Part shown: piece by piece, positions 16,868-24,840 of the stretch
Position numbering within the stretch: the first letter of the stretch is position 1
How the letters are laid out: the number at the start of each line of letters is the position of its first letter
NCBI GenBank assembly: GCA_002503845.1
Contig: DASO01000008.1
Coordinates: 1-52,618, forward strand
Direction: 5' to 3'
Length of the DNA stretch: 52,618 nt
Source: Euryarchaeota archaeon UBA24
GTDB taxonomy: Archaea; Halobacteriota; Halobacteria; Halobacteriales; Hikarchaeaceae
The notes under the pieces: generated by a model
What the model was told of the DNA's origin: nothing
Databases searched by the model: none
Seen by the model: the letters and a program-made list of their open reading frames with translations, nothing else
Made by a program: the position numbers and the translations under genes

Positions 16868-17770
16868 ATGGATATTTTTTGGGGGATAATTTTTGCATTA
16901 TGCGGGGCAGTATCTATTGCTTCAATGGCCATTTTTGTCAGAATTTCAACTATAAATGGTGGTAAAGCGTTTTATGCAGTTATTGTGAGCTTGATTATGA
17001 ATCTGATTCTAGTAGTCCCAGTTGTGGCCGTGGTTTATTTTCCCGACTATGGAATAACTCTAAAATCAGCTATTGCTTTCGCAGGCGCCGGATTGGCGGG
17101 GACTTTGATAGGGCGTGTTGCTTATTTTGAAGGTATAAAAAGAGCAGGCGCTAGTCGATCAGATGCAATTAAAGCAACTACACCGATAATTGCTACAATT
17201 CTTGCGATAGTATTGATAGGAGAATCTCCCAGTCTGATTCATATTCTCGGAATAATTGCCATCGTAGTTGGAGTTTGGATAATCTCATTGGACTTGACAC
17301 CGGACAAAACCATTGAAGGAATTACAAGTAGAAGGGCGGATGTACTATATCCGATAGCTGCTGCAATATTTTTTGGCTTTGAGCCCGTACTTGCAAGAAT
17401 TGGTGTATTGGAAGGTACACCTGGACATGTGGGGTTGGGTATAAAACTGATAGTTCCTGGAATTGGTTTTTTAGCATATTTTATAGTAAAGGGAGATATG
17501 CCAAATATTGGGAAAATTTTTGAAAATAAAATTACTGCTAAATGGTATATTTTAGCTGGGCTGGCTAGTACCTCTATGCTGATATTTTTATATACTGCTA
17601 TAGAAATAGCCCCCGTGGTTTTTGTAGTCCCGTTCCTTCAAACTAGCCCTTTATTTGTTGTTGTTTTTTCATACATATGGCTTCAAGATATAGAGCATAT
17701 TTCGTGGAGATTGGTTATGGGAATTTTGATCATGACTTGTGCCACTATCATAATAACTACTGTGGCATGA
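16868..17770 (+). CDS. EamA/DMT-family permease
   Basis: The 300-residue protein has ten predicted membrane helices in two EamA repeats (about 5-135 and 160-300), the layout of drug/metabolite transporters. The first repeat carries GLAGTLIGRVAYFEGIKRAGASRSDAIKATTPI, a typical EamA stretch. It likely exports or imports a small metabolite; the substrate cannot be inferred. An in-frame start inside the tRNA gene exists, but ATG 16868 starts exactly at the first membrane helix. Only 6 bases separate it from tRNA-Thr, with no room for its own promoter, so a tRNA-mRNA transcript is likely. Confidence 0.88.
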   Translation: MDIFWGIIFALCGAVSIASMAIFVRISTINGGKAFYAVIVSLIMNLILVVPVVAVVYFPDYGITLKSAIAFAGAGLAGTLIGRVAYFEGIKRAGASRSDAIKATTPIIATILAIVLIGESPSLIHILGIIAIVVGVWIISLDLTPDKTIEGITSRRADVLYPIAAAIFFGFEPVLARIGVLEGTPGHVGLGIKLIVPGIGFLAYFIVKGDMPNIGKIFENKITAKWYILAGLASTSMLIFLYTAIEIAPVVFVVPFLQTSPLFVVVFSYIWLQDIEHISWRLVMGILIMTCATIIITTVA

Positions 17771-17865
17771 TGGATTATAATCGTTCTATGTTAGTTGCCC
17801 GGGGGCCCTTTGGGGCTTGTTCGGTGTTAAACTCAATTTATAAATGTTCTCTCCATTTTCAGCCC

Positions 17866-18357
17866 CTATCCTATTATTTCTTCCACTTCTGCTCCAATTT
17901 TGATCGCCCCCCCTTCCAGTATGTCTGCTCTAAGGCCTCCTCTATTTTCTAATGCCTCCATAACACCCTTTGTAGTAAGAGCCTCCATGTGGCGACAAGG
18001 GGTACAAAGACAGATTCCTTTACAAACCACTTCCCCAATCCTGAATTTTTTTCCAACAAGGTCGTTCAAAGCCACGCCCCTTGTAGTTATATTCCGCCTA
18101 TGTGTTCCTGGTTCAATCTCAATTTGATACTCATTAAGTACTCCCTCCACCGCTTCTGCTTCTATCAACGTCAGATCCCTCCCATTAGTATCTGACCCTT
18201 CTGCATATCTATTACTCTTAGAAAATGTACCTTTCCCTTCATAATATCGATCACCTTCGATTCCCCTCCCTGCTATGACTACAATCTCTTCTCTTGAAGT
18301 GACCTTTTCTGCTCCCTGACTAGCTGTGTGAATTAACTCCACCGTCCCTTTAATCAT
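17866..18357 (-). CDS. MOSC-domain protein
   Basis: The 163-residue protein is a stand-alone MOSC (Moco sulfurase C-terminal) domain: GIEGDRYYEGKGTF near 32-45, DLTLIEAEAVE near 61-71, RRNITTRGVALNDLVGKKFRIG near 87-108, and CTPCRHME with Cys118 and Cys121. MOSC proteins bind molybdenum cofactor or carry persulfide sulfur. In this genome they could serve the several molybdenum hydroxylases nearby, though this gene lies apart from them, 33 bases downstream of a 74-residue protein on the same strand. Confidence 0.85.
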   Translation of the reverse strand: MIKGTVELIHTASQGAEKVTSREEIVVIAGRGIEGDRYYEGKGTFSKSNRYAEGSDTNGRDLTLIEAEAVEGVLNEYQIEIEPGTHRRNITTRGVALNDLVGKKFRIGEVVCKGICLCTPCRHMEALTTKGVMEALENRGGLRADILEGGAIKIGAEVEEIIG

Positions 18358-18390
18358 TTTCCTAACACCGTAGAGTGGAGTCCTCTCTAC

Positions 18391-18615
18391 TTATAATGTC
18401 GTGTCTTCTTCAATTTCTGTTTCATAAACAACCTCCCTAAGTTCTGAGAGAAGTTGTGGATGGTACATTTCCAATAACGACACATCCACTCTTAATTCCT
18501 CCAATCTATCCCGAACTCTAGAAATGGCCTGATATCTTTTGTTCTCACTGACTCTGATTTCTCTGCTAATATATTTCCTTTCAGTTTCAGTTATTATTGC
18601 CCGTGTACGCGCCAT
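18391..18615 (-). CDS. Conserved 74-residue haloarchaeal-type protein
   Basis: A small charged protein, largely helical, beginning MARTRAIITETERKYI and containing a SRVRDRLEELRVDVSLLEMYHPQLLSELREVV stretch. It resembles small haloarchaeal proteins of unknown function with the same TRxxITETER opening; that link is from memory and unchecked. GGAGGAGG lies about 11 bases before the ATG, and an AT-rich, repeat-bearing promoter region precedes it. It probably shares a transcript with the MOSC gene downstream. No function is proposed. Confidence 0.65.
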   Translation of the reverse strand: MARTRAIITETERKYISREIRVSENKRYQAISRVRDRLEELRVDVSLLEMYHPQLLSELREVVYETEIEEDTTL

Positions 18616-18639
18616 TTCCTCACAATCCTCCTCCCCCGC

Positions 18640-18745
18640 GAGCTTTATTAGGTATGCATATATTTAAACATTTGCAAATATAGCTACGTATGCTTATACG
18701 CTAATATATGCATATATGTAAACTAACTACTAACTACTAACTCCA
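18640..18745. repeat. AT-rich intergenic stretch with palindromes and short tandem repeats
   Basis: TATGCATATAT occurs at 18653-18663 and again at 18707-18717; the second copy lies in a perfect 14-base palindrome at 18704-18717. CGTAT-gctt-ATACG at 18687-18700 is an inverted repeat. AACTACT-type units repeat three times at about 18721-18741. The stretch is upstream of the 74-residue gene (minus strand) and downstream of the nicotinate phosphoribosyltransferase gene, and probably holds the promoter and an operator. Confidence 0.55.
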
Positions 18746-18762
18746 TTTTTTACCAATTAAGT

Positions 18763-20112
18763 TTATAATAATGTCTCAACTAGAGCATTTATCCCGTCAC
18801 TAATCTCTACTTTGTAGGGTTCGTGATTCTCAATTTTCTTACAAGATTTTGGAAGTGAAAAAATAGATTCTATCGCATTTTCCTGTATTGCTTTTAATTT
18901 AGGAAGTTCGTACACAAGCTTTCCATTATTGTATATGTCAACTAGCTGTTCTTGCCCTTCTAGTTCCTCTCCTTTCAGCGCAAGAACATCTTTCTGATAC
19001 TTTCCATTTTTAACAATCCTGAGTATGCTCTTTTCCCCTGGATATGTTCGTTTCCCGTCTGAAAATTTCATACTTGGTGTCTTTTTTCCATTTTCTTCTG
19101 TCTGCACTAGTTTGTACACTATCTCTGCAACAGGGATCTCTCGACTAGTTACTAAATTTCCACCCACTCCAAATCCCGTTGCAATCCCTCCGTCTTGTAA
19201 AAATTGATCAATCTTGTACTCGTCTAATCCCGATGTGATGTATATCCCCAATTCTCCTGTTATGTCCTTCACCTGTTTAGATAGTGATACCAGATCTCCC
19301 GAATCTAATCGGACGCCTTTTATGTTAACTCCCTTAGATTGTACAATTTCCTTTACCCTTTCTGCACCTGTTATCGTATCATATGTGTCAATAAGTAGAA
19401 TCGATTCTTCACCGTATGTTTCTATAAATGACTCAAATGCCCCTTCTTCAGTTTCGTAGCTCTGCATCCATGAATGAGCCATAGTCCCCATCACTGGAAT
19501 TCCGTACATGACTCCTGCAGCTAAATTAGATGTACCTTCAAACCCACCTATGTATGCTGCCCTTGAAGCTTTGATCCCCGCTTCAACACCGTGTGCCCTT
19601 CTAGCCCCAAATTCTATAAGTGATTGCCCCTGCCCATATCTTTGCACTGTATCATATATTCTTGCAGCCTTTGTAGCAATCAAACTTTGAAACCCAATCT
19701 GATTAATCAATACAGTTTCTAGAATCTGGGCTTCCACTATTGGAGCGGTTATCTCAACTATGGGCTCATGTTGGAACACGACCGAACCCTCTGGCACTGC
19801 TCTCATGTCTCCTGTAAATCTAAAATCCGCCAAATATTCACAAAGACTTTTTTTGAACCCCATTCCCTGTAAGAACTCCAACGCCCCTTCTTCAAATGAA
19901 ATAGATTCAACATAGTCAACAACATCTTCCAATCCTGCCACTATGACGTATCCTCGATTCTCTGGCATTTCTCTAAAACTCAGATCAAACGAAGAGGTGA
20001 TATTGTGACCCCGCTCCAAATGCCCTTGGGCCATCGTCAATTCATATAGATCTATGAACAATGGCATTTCCGCCTTTGTCAACTCTCCAAATTTTTTCTT
20101 TTCTGATGTCAT
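18763..20112 (-). CDS. pncB: Nicotinate phosphoribosyltransferase
   Basis: The 449-residue protein has the NAPRTase architecture: an N-terminal LFIDLYELTMAQGHLERG, IEFGARRAHGVEAGIKAS near 175-192, the PRPP-binding strands DSGDLVSLSKQV and SGLDEYKI, and FGVGGNLVTSREIP. It makes nicotinate mononucleotide from nicotinate and PRPP in NAD salvage. An in-frame extension runs through the tRNA-Arg gene, but the ATG at 20112 (or 20130) is the first one clear of the tRNA and gives the family N-terminus. The tRNA lies 29 bases upstream on the same strand, so joint transcription is likely. Confidence 0.92.
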   Translation of the reverse strand: MTSEKKKFGELTKAEMPLFIDLYELTMAQGHLERGHNITSSFDLSFREMPENRGYVIVAGLEDVVDYVESISFEEGALEFLQGMGFKKSLCEYLADFRFTGDMRAVPEGSVVFQHEPIVEITAPIVEAQILETVLINQIGFQSLIATKAARIYDTVQRYGQGQSLIEFGARRAHGVEAGIKASRAAYIGGFEGTSNLAAGVMYGIPVMGTMAHSWMQSYETEEGAFESFIETYGEESILLIDTYDTITGAERVKEIVQSKGVNIKGVRLDSGDLVSLSKQVKDITGELGIYITSGLDEYKIDQFLQDGGIATGFGVGGNLVTSREIPVAEIVYKLVQTEENGKKTPSMKFSDGKRTYPGEKSILRIVKNGKYQKDVLALKGEELEGQEQLVDIYNNGKLVYELPKLKAIQENAIESIFSLPKSCKKIENHEPYKVEISDGINALVETLL

Positions 20113-20141
20113 TTGTGACGACCTTTCCATTCGAATATAGA

Positions 20142-20216
20142 CGAGCATGAAGGGATTTGAACCCCCGACATCTTGGTCCGAAGCCAAGCACTCTATCCAA
20201 GCTGAGTTACATGCCC
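20142..20216 (-). tRNA. tRNA-Arg (UCG anticodon)
   Basis: A 75-base cloverleaf on the minus strand. Acceptor GGGCATG pairs with CATGCTC (one G-U), D stem ACTC/GAGT, anticodon stem CTTGG/CCAAG with loop CTTCGGA (anticodon TCG), T stem GGGGG/CCCTT with two wobble pairs and loop TTCAAAT, discriminator G. It reads CGA. No intron and no encoded CCA. A TTAAAC TATA-like element lies about 27 bases upstream. Confidence 0.95.
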
Positions 20217-20306
20217 TAAATTGTCAATTATTGAGGCAACCGTTTAACCCCGGCGATACTGCATCATCGCAGGATTTTAACCTTTTCATGGTTATGGTCC
20301 ATTCAA

Positions 20307-21155
20307 ATGAGTTCTGTCATTGGGGAATATCTGCGCCTTTCACGTCCATTAAATGCATTTGCAGCTGGATTGTTGACCCTTCTTGGCTCCTTGATGACAC
20401 TAAGTTTTCACGGTGGTTGGGAACTTGTTTTTATTATATCCCCTCTCCTTGCCACCATCTTGGCAACTGCCGCAGGAAATTCTCTAAATGATTATTTTGA
20501 CAGTGATATCGATCAAATAAACTCTCCCTCTAGGCCCATCCCCCTTGGTATAATCTCTAAAAACGGCGCTTTAAAATTCAGCATATTTCTATTTCTCATA
20601 GCAACACTGATTTGCTTGACACTTCCACTCTTTGCAATTTTCATAGCAATCTTCAATTTTGTTTTACTAATTTTGTATACTCCTTTATTCAAGGGAATGC
20701 CCCTTGTAGGGAACTTTGTAGTCTCTTATCTTGGAGGGAGTACCATTCTTTTTGGATCTGCTTCACTTATCGGAGTGGAAGCTCTTCAGTATCAAACATT
20801 ATTAGTCCTTTTTTCTCTCATCGTACTTTCCACATTTTCACGAGAAATAATCAAAGACATTGAAGATATGGAAGGCGATAAAATCAAAACTCTCAAAACA
20901 CTCCCCCTAACAATTGGGATTAAGCCTTCTCTTGCAATCTCTACAATATCTCTTTTGATGGCCATTCTAATCAGCCCCTTGCCCTTTTTGAATGGAATTT
21001 TTGGCCTATTTTATTTATTTGCAATAATCGTCGCAGATTCCCTGATGGCATTTGCCATTTTCATCTCTTTTACAAACCCTTCCAAAGGCCAACTTTATTT
21101 AAAATATGGTATGTTTTTAGCTATATTTTCACTCATCATCAGCGGGGTGCTCTAG
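20307..21155 (+). CDS. Digeranylgeranylglyceryl phosphate synthase (UbiA family)
   Basis: The 282-residue integral membrane prenyltransferase has about eight helices and both Asp-rich motifs. NDYFDSDID near 61-69 and DIEDMEGD near 185-192 bind Mg-diphosphate. The family adds the second geranylgeranyl chain to geranylgeranylglyceryl phosphate, making the archaeal diether lipid core. A TTTTAACC element is centred about 28 bases before the ATG, so the transcript is probably leaderless. The CoA-binding gene starts at the base after its stop, forming a two-gene operon. Confidence 0.9.
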   Translation: MSSVIGEYLRLSRPLNAFAAGLLTLLGSLMTLSFHGGWELVFIISPLLATILATAAGNSLNDYFDSDIDQINSPSRPIPLGIISKNGALKFSIFLFLIATLICLTLPLFAIFIAIFNFVLLILYTPLFKGMPLVGNFVVSYLGGSTILFGSASLIGVEALQYQTLLVLFSLIVLSTFSREIIKDIEDMEGDKIKTLKTLPLTIGIKPSLAISTISLLMAILISPLPFLNGIFGLFYLFAIIVADSLMAFAIFISFTNPSKGQLYLKYGMFLAIFSLIISGVL

Positions 21156-21572
21156 ATGAATTTGCCCAGTGATGACCTACTCCATGATATCTTTGGATTA
21201 GATACAATTGCGGTGATAGGATGTTCTACTAATCCTGCAAAAGCTGCCCATAATATACCAAAATACATGCATGAACATGGTTATACTGTTATCCCTATAA
21301 ATCCTCATACTACTGAGAATATTTTTGACCAGGTTACGTATGACACCATCGCCGAAGTCCCTGTTAAAATAGATATGGTGAACATTTTCCGTCCCTCTTC
21401 AGAAATACCAGATGTAGTTGATGCAATCCTCAATAGGGATGATTCTAATATCCTTTGGATGCAATTAGGAATAAGCCACCCAGAAGCTGCAAAATTAGCA
21501 GAATCTCAGGGCAGAATTGTGATCCAAGATGAGTGCTTAATGGTAGAACATCGCCGGATTATGGGGCTCTAA
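21156..21572 (+). CDS. CoA-binding domain protein (YccU-like)
   Basis: A 138-residue Rossmann-type CoA-binding domain: IAVIGCSTNPAKAAHNIPKYMHEHGYTVIPINP at about 18-50, MVNIFRPSSEIP near 87-98, WMQLGISHPEAAKLAESQGR near 109-128, and DECLMVEH at the end. This matches the small stand-alone family typified by YccU. The family is widely conserved but its reaction is not established. Its ATG directly follows the UbiA stop codon, so the two are co-translated. Confidence 0.88.
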   Translation: MNLPSDDLLHDIFGLDTIAVIGCSTNPAKAAHNIPKYMHEHGYTVIPINPHTTENIFDQVTYDTIAEVPVKIDMVNIFRPSSEIPDVVDAILNRDDSNILWMQLGISHPEAAKLAESQGRIVIQDECLMVEHRRIMGL

Positions 21573-21619
21573 AGTTCCTGCCGAAAGGCACTTACCCTGT
21601 CCTTTATTACTAAAACAAG

Positions 21620-21925
21620 CGGATAGGTTGGGCGGTTAGGCCCCGCTTCATGCTCGCAATATGGTCTTAAGCGAGAATCGAAACCAAGGTGCGTCTGTTC
21701 CAAATTGGTTCAGGTCCCTGGACCCAACTGAGAAGCCTTGTCCATTGGGGGCAGAGGTCTCTAGTAAATGCATGAAGGTGCGTTTATATGGAGTTAATCG
21801 ACAACAACTCGTCAGGCACGGAAGTGAACAGCGAATTGTCGGACATCTGTCGCTCAATGGGGTGCGGGGTGGAGAAGGCGATAGGATAAACCCGTTCTGA
21901 GAAGTCGGGCAAACCTTATTTCCGC
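21620..21925 (+). ncRNA. ffs: 7S signal recognition particle RNA
   Basis: The helix 8 signature is present: GTCAGGC, then GGAAG, then CAGC at about 21812-21833, the SRP54 binding site. Ends were set by pairing GCGGA at 21620 with TCCGC ending at 21925, continuing as ATAGGTTGGGC against GGGCAAACCTTAT with G-U pairs. That gives 306 bases, the normal archaeal 7S length of around 300. The stretch otherwise lacks a credible protein frame. It lies between the CoA-binding gene and the convergent YhbY-like gene. Confidence 0.92.
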
Positions 21926-21940
21926 TTCATTTATTCCATT

Positions 21941-22189
21941 TTAGCGAACGAATATAGCAGTATTCCCTATCGTTTCGTACATTTTTGCCCCCGACCTTTC
22001 TGCCAAAATAGATGCTAATTCCTCCGTCGATTTTTCTCCTCTTGAAGACTGTAATAATTTGACTTTAACAGCCTTTCTCTCTCTCAATTGGCCTTTTAAT
22101 TCTTCAATTACTTTTTCTACCCCTTCTTTTCCTACCCATATCGTCGCATCAGTTTCATGAGATAATTTTCTTAGTTCTTTTTTATTCAT
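21941..22189 (-). CDS. YhbY/CRM-domain RNA-binding protein
   Basis: An 82-residue protein that is a single CRM (CRS1-YhbY) domain: KKELRKLSHETDATIWVGKEGV with the conserved GxxGv-type loop, a KVKLLQSSRGEK strand-turn, and ERSGAKMYETIGNTAIFVR at the end. The family binds RNA and is associated with ribosome assembly in bacteria. It starts inside the end of the RNase P subunit gene (overlap 8 bases from ATG 22189; a GTG at 22204 is also in frame). Coupling to RNase P fits an RNA-processing role. Confidence 0.88.
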   Translation of the reverse strand: MNKKELRKLSHETDATIWVGKEGVEKVIEELKGQLRERKAVKVKLLQSSRGEKSTEELASILAERSGAKMYETIGNTAIFVR

Positions 22190-22496
22190 ATTTTTCTTCA
22201 CCATTTCCTATTCCCCTTGTCCCTCCTTTGTATGGATATCTATGATATTCTCCACATTCACATGAAACCACCACACATTTATTATTAGTACGAAATCGAG
22301 CATTCCTGCCTGGAATCAAATATGTGCCACACTTTGAACATGTGAATCTTTTTAAATCTGCAGGAAACTTTAGTCGGTGCCTTTGTGCAATTTTGTGGGC
22401 CAAATACACATAACGTTTCGCTCGAACAGTTTCTCCACTAACTCCTGCTTCTTTTGCCAACTTTGCCAGCTTTTCAATTCGTTCTTCTGCAATCAT
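22182..22496 (-). CDS. rnp4: Ribonuclease P protein component 4 (Rpp21/Rpr2)
   Basis: The 104-residue protein has the N-terminal helices of Rpp21 (RIEKLAKLAKEAG, RAKRYVYLAHKIAQRHRL) and a zinc ribbon with Cys53, Cys56, Cys79 and Cys81 (CSKC and CECG). LIPGRNARFRT near 60-70 is a conserved RNA-contacting basic segment. It assists the RNA subunit in 5' maturation of tRNA. It is first of a two-gene operon with the YhbY-like gene. The 212 bases upstream to the next gene hold only a promoter-like AT-rich stretch and a 31-codon open frame that I do not accept as a gene. Confidence 0.92.
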   Translation of the reverse strand: MIAEERIEKLAKLAKEAGVSGETVRAKRYVYLAHKIAQRHRLKFPADLKRFTCSKCGTYLIPGRNARFRTNNKCVVVSCECGEYHRYPYKGGTRGIGNGEEKYE

Positions 22497-22708
22497 TTTA
22501 TACCTTTAGTACTACCTTCTCAATATTTTTTTTTCGCGATTGCTACTAGTTCGCCGAAATTAACCCTTTGCTTAATGAGATCTATCTCTCCGTACCTTGC
22601 CACAACGTGTTCCATTAAATATTCTCCGAGGCCTCCATCACCTTCAGCACACTGTTCCTAACTAATATCCGGTAATTTCTTTTAAGTTCTGCCCATACGT
22701 CCGATGTA

Positions 22709-23743
22709 TTGAAAGTTCTTAATTATCTGGAAATGGAAAGTCGCCTTCATCGAAGTGGGATCGGAACTTCGACTCAACACCAGCGCACTGCACTAGGCCT
22801 AACCGATTTTAACGTGGTATCTTCTCCTTGGAATTTTAAATATAAACCCAATCACTCGGTGATATGTGAATTTGATATCGCCCATTGCAATCTTTTTGGA
22901 CCCTATAGTGTGCTCGTAGCAAAAACGGCACTAAGCCGCAAGAAACCTCTTATCCTACATGCCCACGTCACCGCAGAAGATTTCGCAGATAGCTTTCGGG
23001 GATCTACCAAACTATCCCGCCCATTAAGATCCTACCTTAGGTGGTTTTACTCACAGGCAGACCGCGTGATCTGTCCCAGCAATTATACAAAAAATATCCT
23101 CCAATCCTATCCCATTAAATCTCCCATTTCTGTTATGAGCAATGGAGTTGATATAGATTCCCTCCAAGGGTTTGAATCTCTCCGTGAAGATTATAGGTCC
23201 AAATATGATCTATCCGGCCTAACTGTGTTTAGTGTCGGAAACGTGTTTGAGAGAAAGGGACTCACTACATTCTGTACACTCGCCCAATCCACTAACTACA
23301 ATTTTGTTTGGTTCGGTCCTTATGAAACAGGCCCTATTGCAAGTCCTTCTGTTAAAAAATGGACTCGGATTAACTTACCAAATCTAACCTTCACCGGATG
23401 GATCCCAGACAAGAGAGGCGCGTATGCCGCAGGAGATATATTTTGTTTCCCGTCTAAAGTTGAAAACCAGGGAATCTCCGTCTTAGAAGCCATGGCATGT
23501 GGCAAAGCTGTTGTGTTAAGCGACATCCCCGTGTTTGAAGAATATTATACCCATGGAAAAGATTGTTTGATGTGCCATTCTATAGATGATTTTAAAAATG
23601 CTATCGACCTGCTCCACCAAGATGATTCTTTATATAAAAAACTTTGTAAGAATGCACAAAAAACAGCAAATAAACATACTTTAAATATACTTTCTGAAAA
23701 CTTAGAAGATATTTATGTCTCTACCTTTGATAACACCATATGA
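22709..23743 (+). CDS. GT4-family glycosyltransferase
   Basis: A GT-B fold glycosyltransferase of 344 residues. The acceptor half opens MKVLNYLEMESRLHRSGIG, a start common in haloarchaeal homologues. The donor half has FSVGNVFERKGL, FTGWIPDKRGAYAAGD and the E-x7-E motif ENQGISVLE followed by AMACGKAVV. It likely adds sugar to a lipid or glycan. The start codon is TTG at 22709, with a CTTTTAAG TATA-like element about 26 bases upstream suggesting a leaderless message; ATG 22733 is the alternative. The next glycosyltransferase overlaps it by 4 bases. Confidence 0.87.
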   Translation: MKVLNYLEMESRLHRSGIGTSTQHQRTALGLTDFNVVSSPWNFKYKPNHSVICEFDIAHCNLFGPYSVLVAKTALSRKKPLILHAHVTAEDFADSFRGSTKLSRPLRSYLRWFYSQADRVICPSNYTKNILQSYPIKSPISVMSNGVDIDSLQGFESLREDYRSKYDLSGLTVFSVGNVFERKGLTTFCTLAQSTNYNFVWFGPYETGPIASPSVKKWTRINLPNLTFTGWIPDKRGAYAAGDIFCFPSKVENQGISVLEAMACGKAVVLSDIPVFEEYYTHGKDCLMCHSIDDFKNAIDLLHQDDSLYKKLCKNAQKTANKHTLNILSENLEDIYVSTFDNTI

Positions 23744-24840
23744 TGCCTTCTGTAGCCTCGTTTTCTGATACTTACCTCCCCACTCTCAATGGCGTTACCT
23801 ATACCATAGCTACTTGGAAAAAGTGGTGGGATATTCGTGGGGGGGAAATGCATGTCATCTACCCCAAATCAAAATATGACCCACAACAGAAAGAGTGGCC
23901 TGTCAGTAGTGTCCCATTTCCATTTTATCCCGGGTACCGACTTGCATTTCCTTTCAACCCTGCCCCTCACAAAAACATGGATATTGTCCATACCCATACT
24001 CCGTTCTCCCTTGGATTAGCAGGGCAAAAAATGGCCAAAAAATATAACCTACCGCTGGTGGCATCCTATCATACTCCTCTTTCAAAATACGTTGGTTATA
24101 TCTCTCCTACTGCTTTGATTTCCAGATCTCTTTCTAAAACTAGCAATCGTTGGGAATCTCGCTTTCTAAATAGGGCAGATTTAATTCTTGTCCACAGTGA
24201 AAATGCACTCACAGATCTCCGGGAAATAGGAGTGACCTCCCCGATAACTCTTCTGAAAAATGGGATCGACACTTCTCTATTTAAACCAGTTAACGCCGAA
24301 TCCTTTCTCACCGATCATGGTCTAAATTCTGATCAAACCATCCTAGGATATACCGGGCGTCATGGCTATGAAAAAAATATCCATGAACTAATCCAACTAG
24401 CCTCTTCCATCGACGCAACAATATTGATCGGGGGTGATGGGCCTGATAGAAAAAATCTTGAATCCCAAGCAAACAAATTTGATGCCAATGTTTTATTCTT
24501 AGGCCGCCTCCCCCGGGAAGATTTACCTGCATTTTATTCGGCATTGGACCTCTTTATATTTCCTAGCCCCGTCGAAACCCAAGGTATAGTGGCCCTCGAA
24601 TCTATTGCTTGTGGCACCCCTGTCGTGGCAGCAGATCAAGGTGCTCTTTTAGAAACAATCACCGAGGGAGTAACTGGAACTCACTATCAGTCTGGAAGCC
24701 CCTCATCATTAATTGAAAAAACATTGGATTCTCTCTCAAATAGAAAAAATCTTTGTAAAAATTGCATATCCCATCGAGATTCTATTTCCATCGATGCCAC
24801 AATTGACCAATTATCTCAGTTATACCAATCTCTTTTATAA
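23740..24840 (+). CDS. GT4-family glycosyltransferase (glycolipid-type)
   Basis: The 366-residue protein opens SVASFSDTYLPTLNGVTYTI, the pattern of diacylglycerol or archaeol glucosyltransferases and phosphatidylinositol mannosyltransferase relatives. It also has DIVHTHTPFSLGLAG, ILGYTGRHGYEKNI, GGDGPDRKNL and the E-x7-E motif ETQGIVALE. Together with the overlapping upstream gene it may build a diglycosyl headgroup on archaeal lipids. This is inferred from family resemblance and the DGGGP synthase gene 2.4 kb away. ATG at 23740 overlaps the previous TGA; a second ATG follows at once. Confidence 0.87.
   Translation: MMPSVASFSDTYLPTLNGVTYTIATWKKWWDIRGGEMHVIYPKSKYDPQQKEWPVSSVPFPFYPGYRLAFPFNPAPHKNMDIVHTHTPFSLGLAGQKMAKKYNLPLVASYHTPLSKYVGYISPTALISRSLSKTSNRWESRFLNRADLILVHSENALTDLREIGVTSPITLLKNGIDTSLFKPVNAESFLTDHGLNSDQTILGYTGRHGYEKNIHELIQLASSIDATILIGGDGPDRKNLESQANKFDANVLFLGRLPREDLPAFYSALDLFIFPSPVETQGIVALESIACGTPVVAADQGALLETITEGVTGTHYQSGSPSSLIEKTLDSLSNRKNLCKNCISHRDSISIDATIDQLSQLYQSLL

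Noticed and set aside
17771..17865. GC-rich patch CCCGGGGGCCC as an intrinsic terminator
   Set aside because: It lies between convergent genes and could form a short hairpin, but no U-tract follows on either strand, and archaeal terminators rely mainly on T-runs.
18640..18745. Replication origin in the repeat-rich AT stretch
   Set aside because: No orc1/cdc6 gene is nearby and no ORB-type G-rich motif is visible, so an operator or promoter is the simpler reading.
22520..22615. 31-codon minus-strand frame upstream of the RNase P subunit gene
   Set aside because: Short, no clear ribosome site, and it overlaps the expected promoter of the downstream gene. The reading frame extends upstream without a start codon, which could hint at a remnant, but I cannot support a product.
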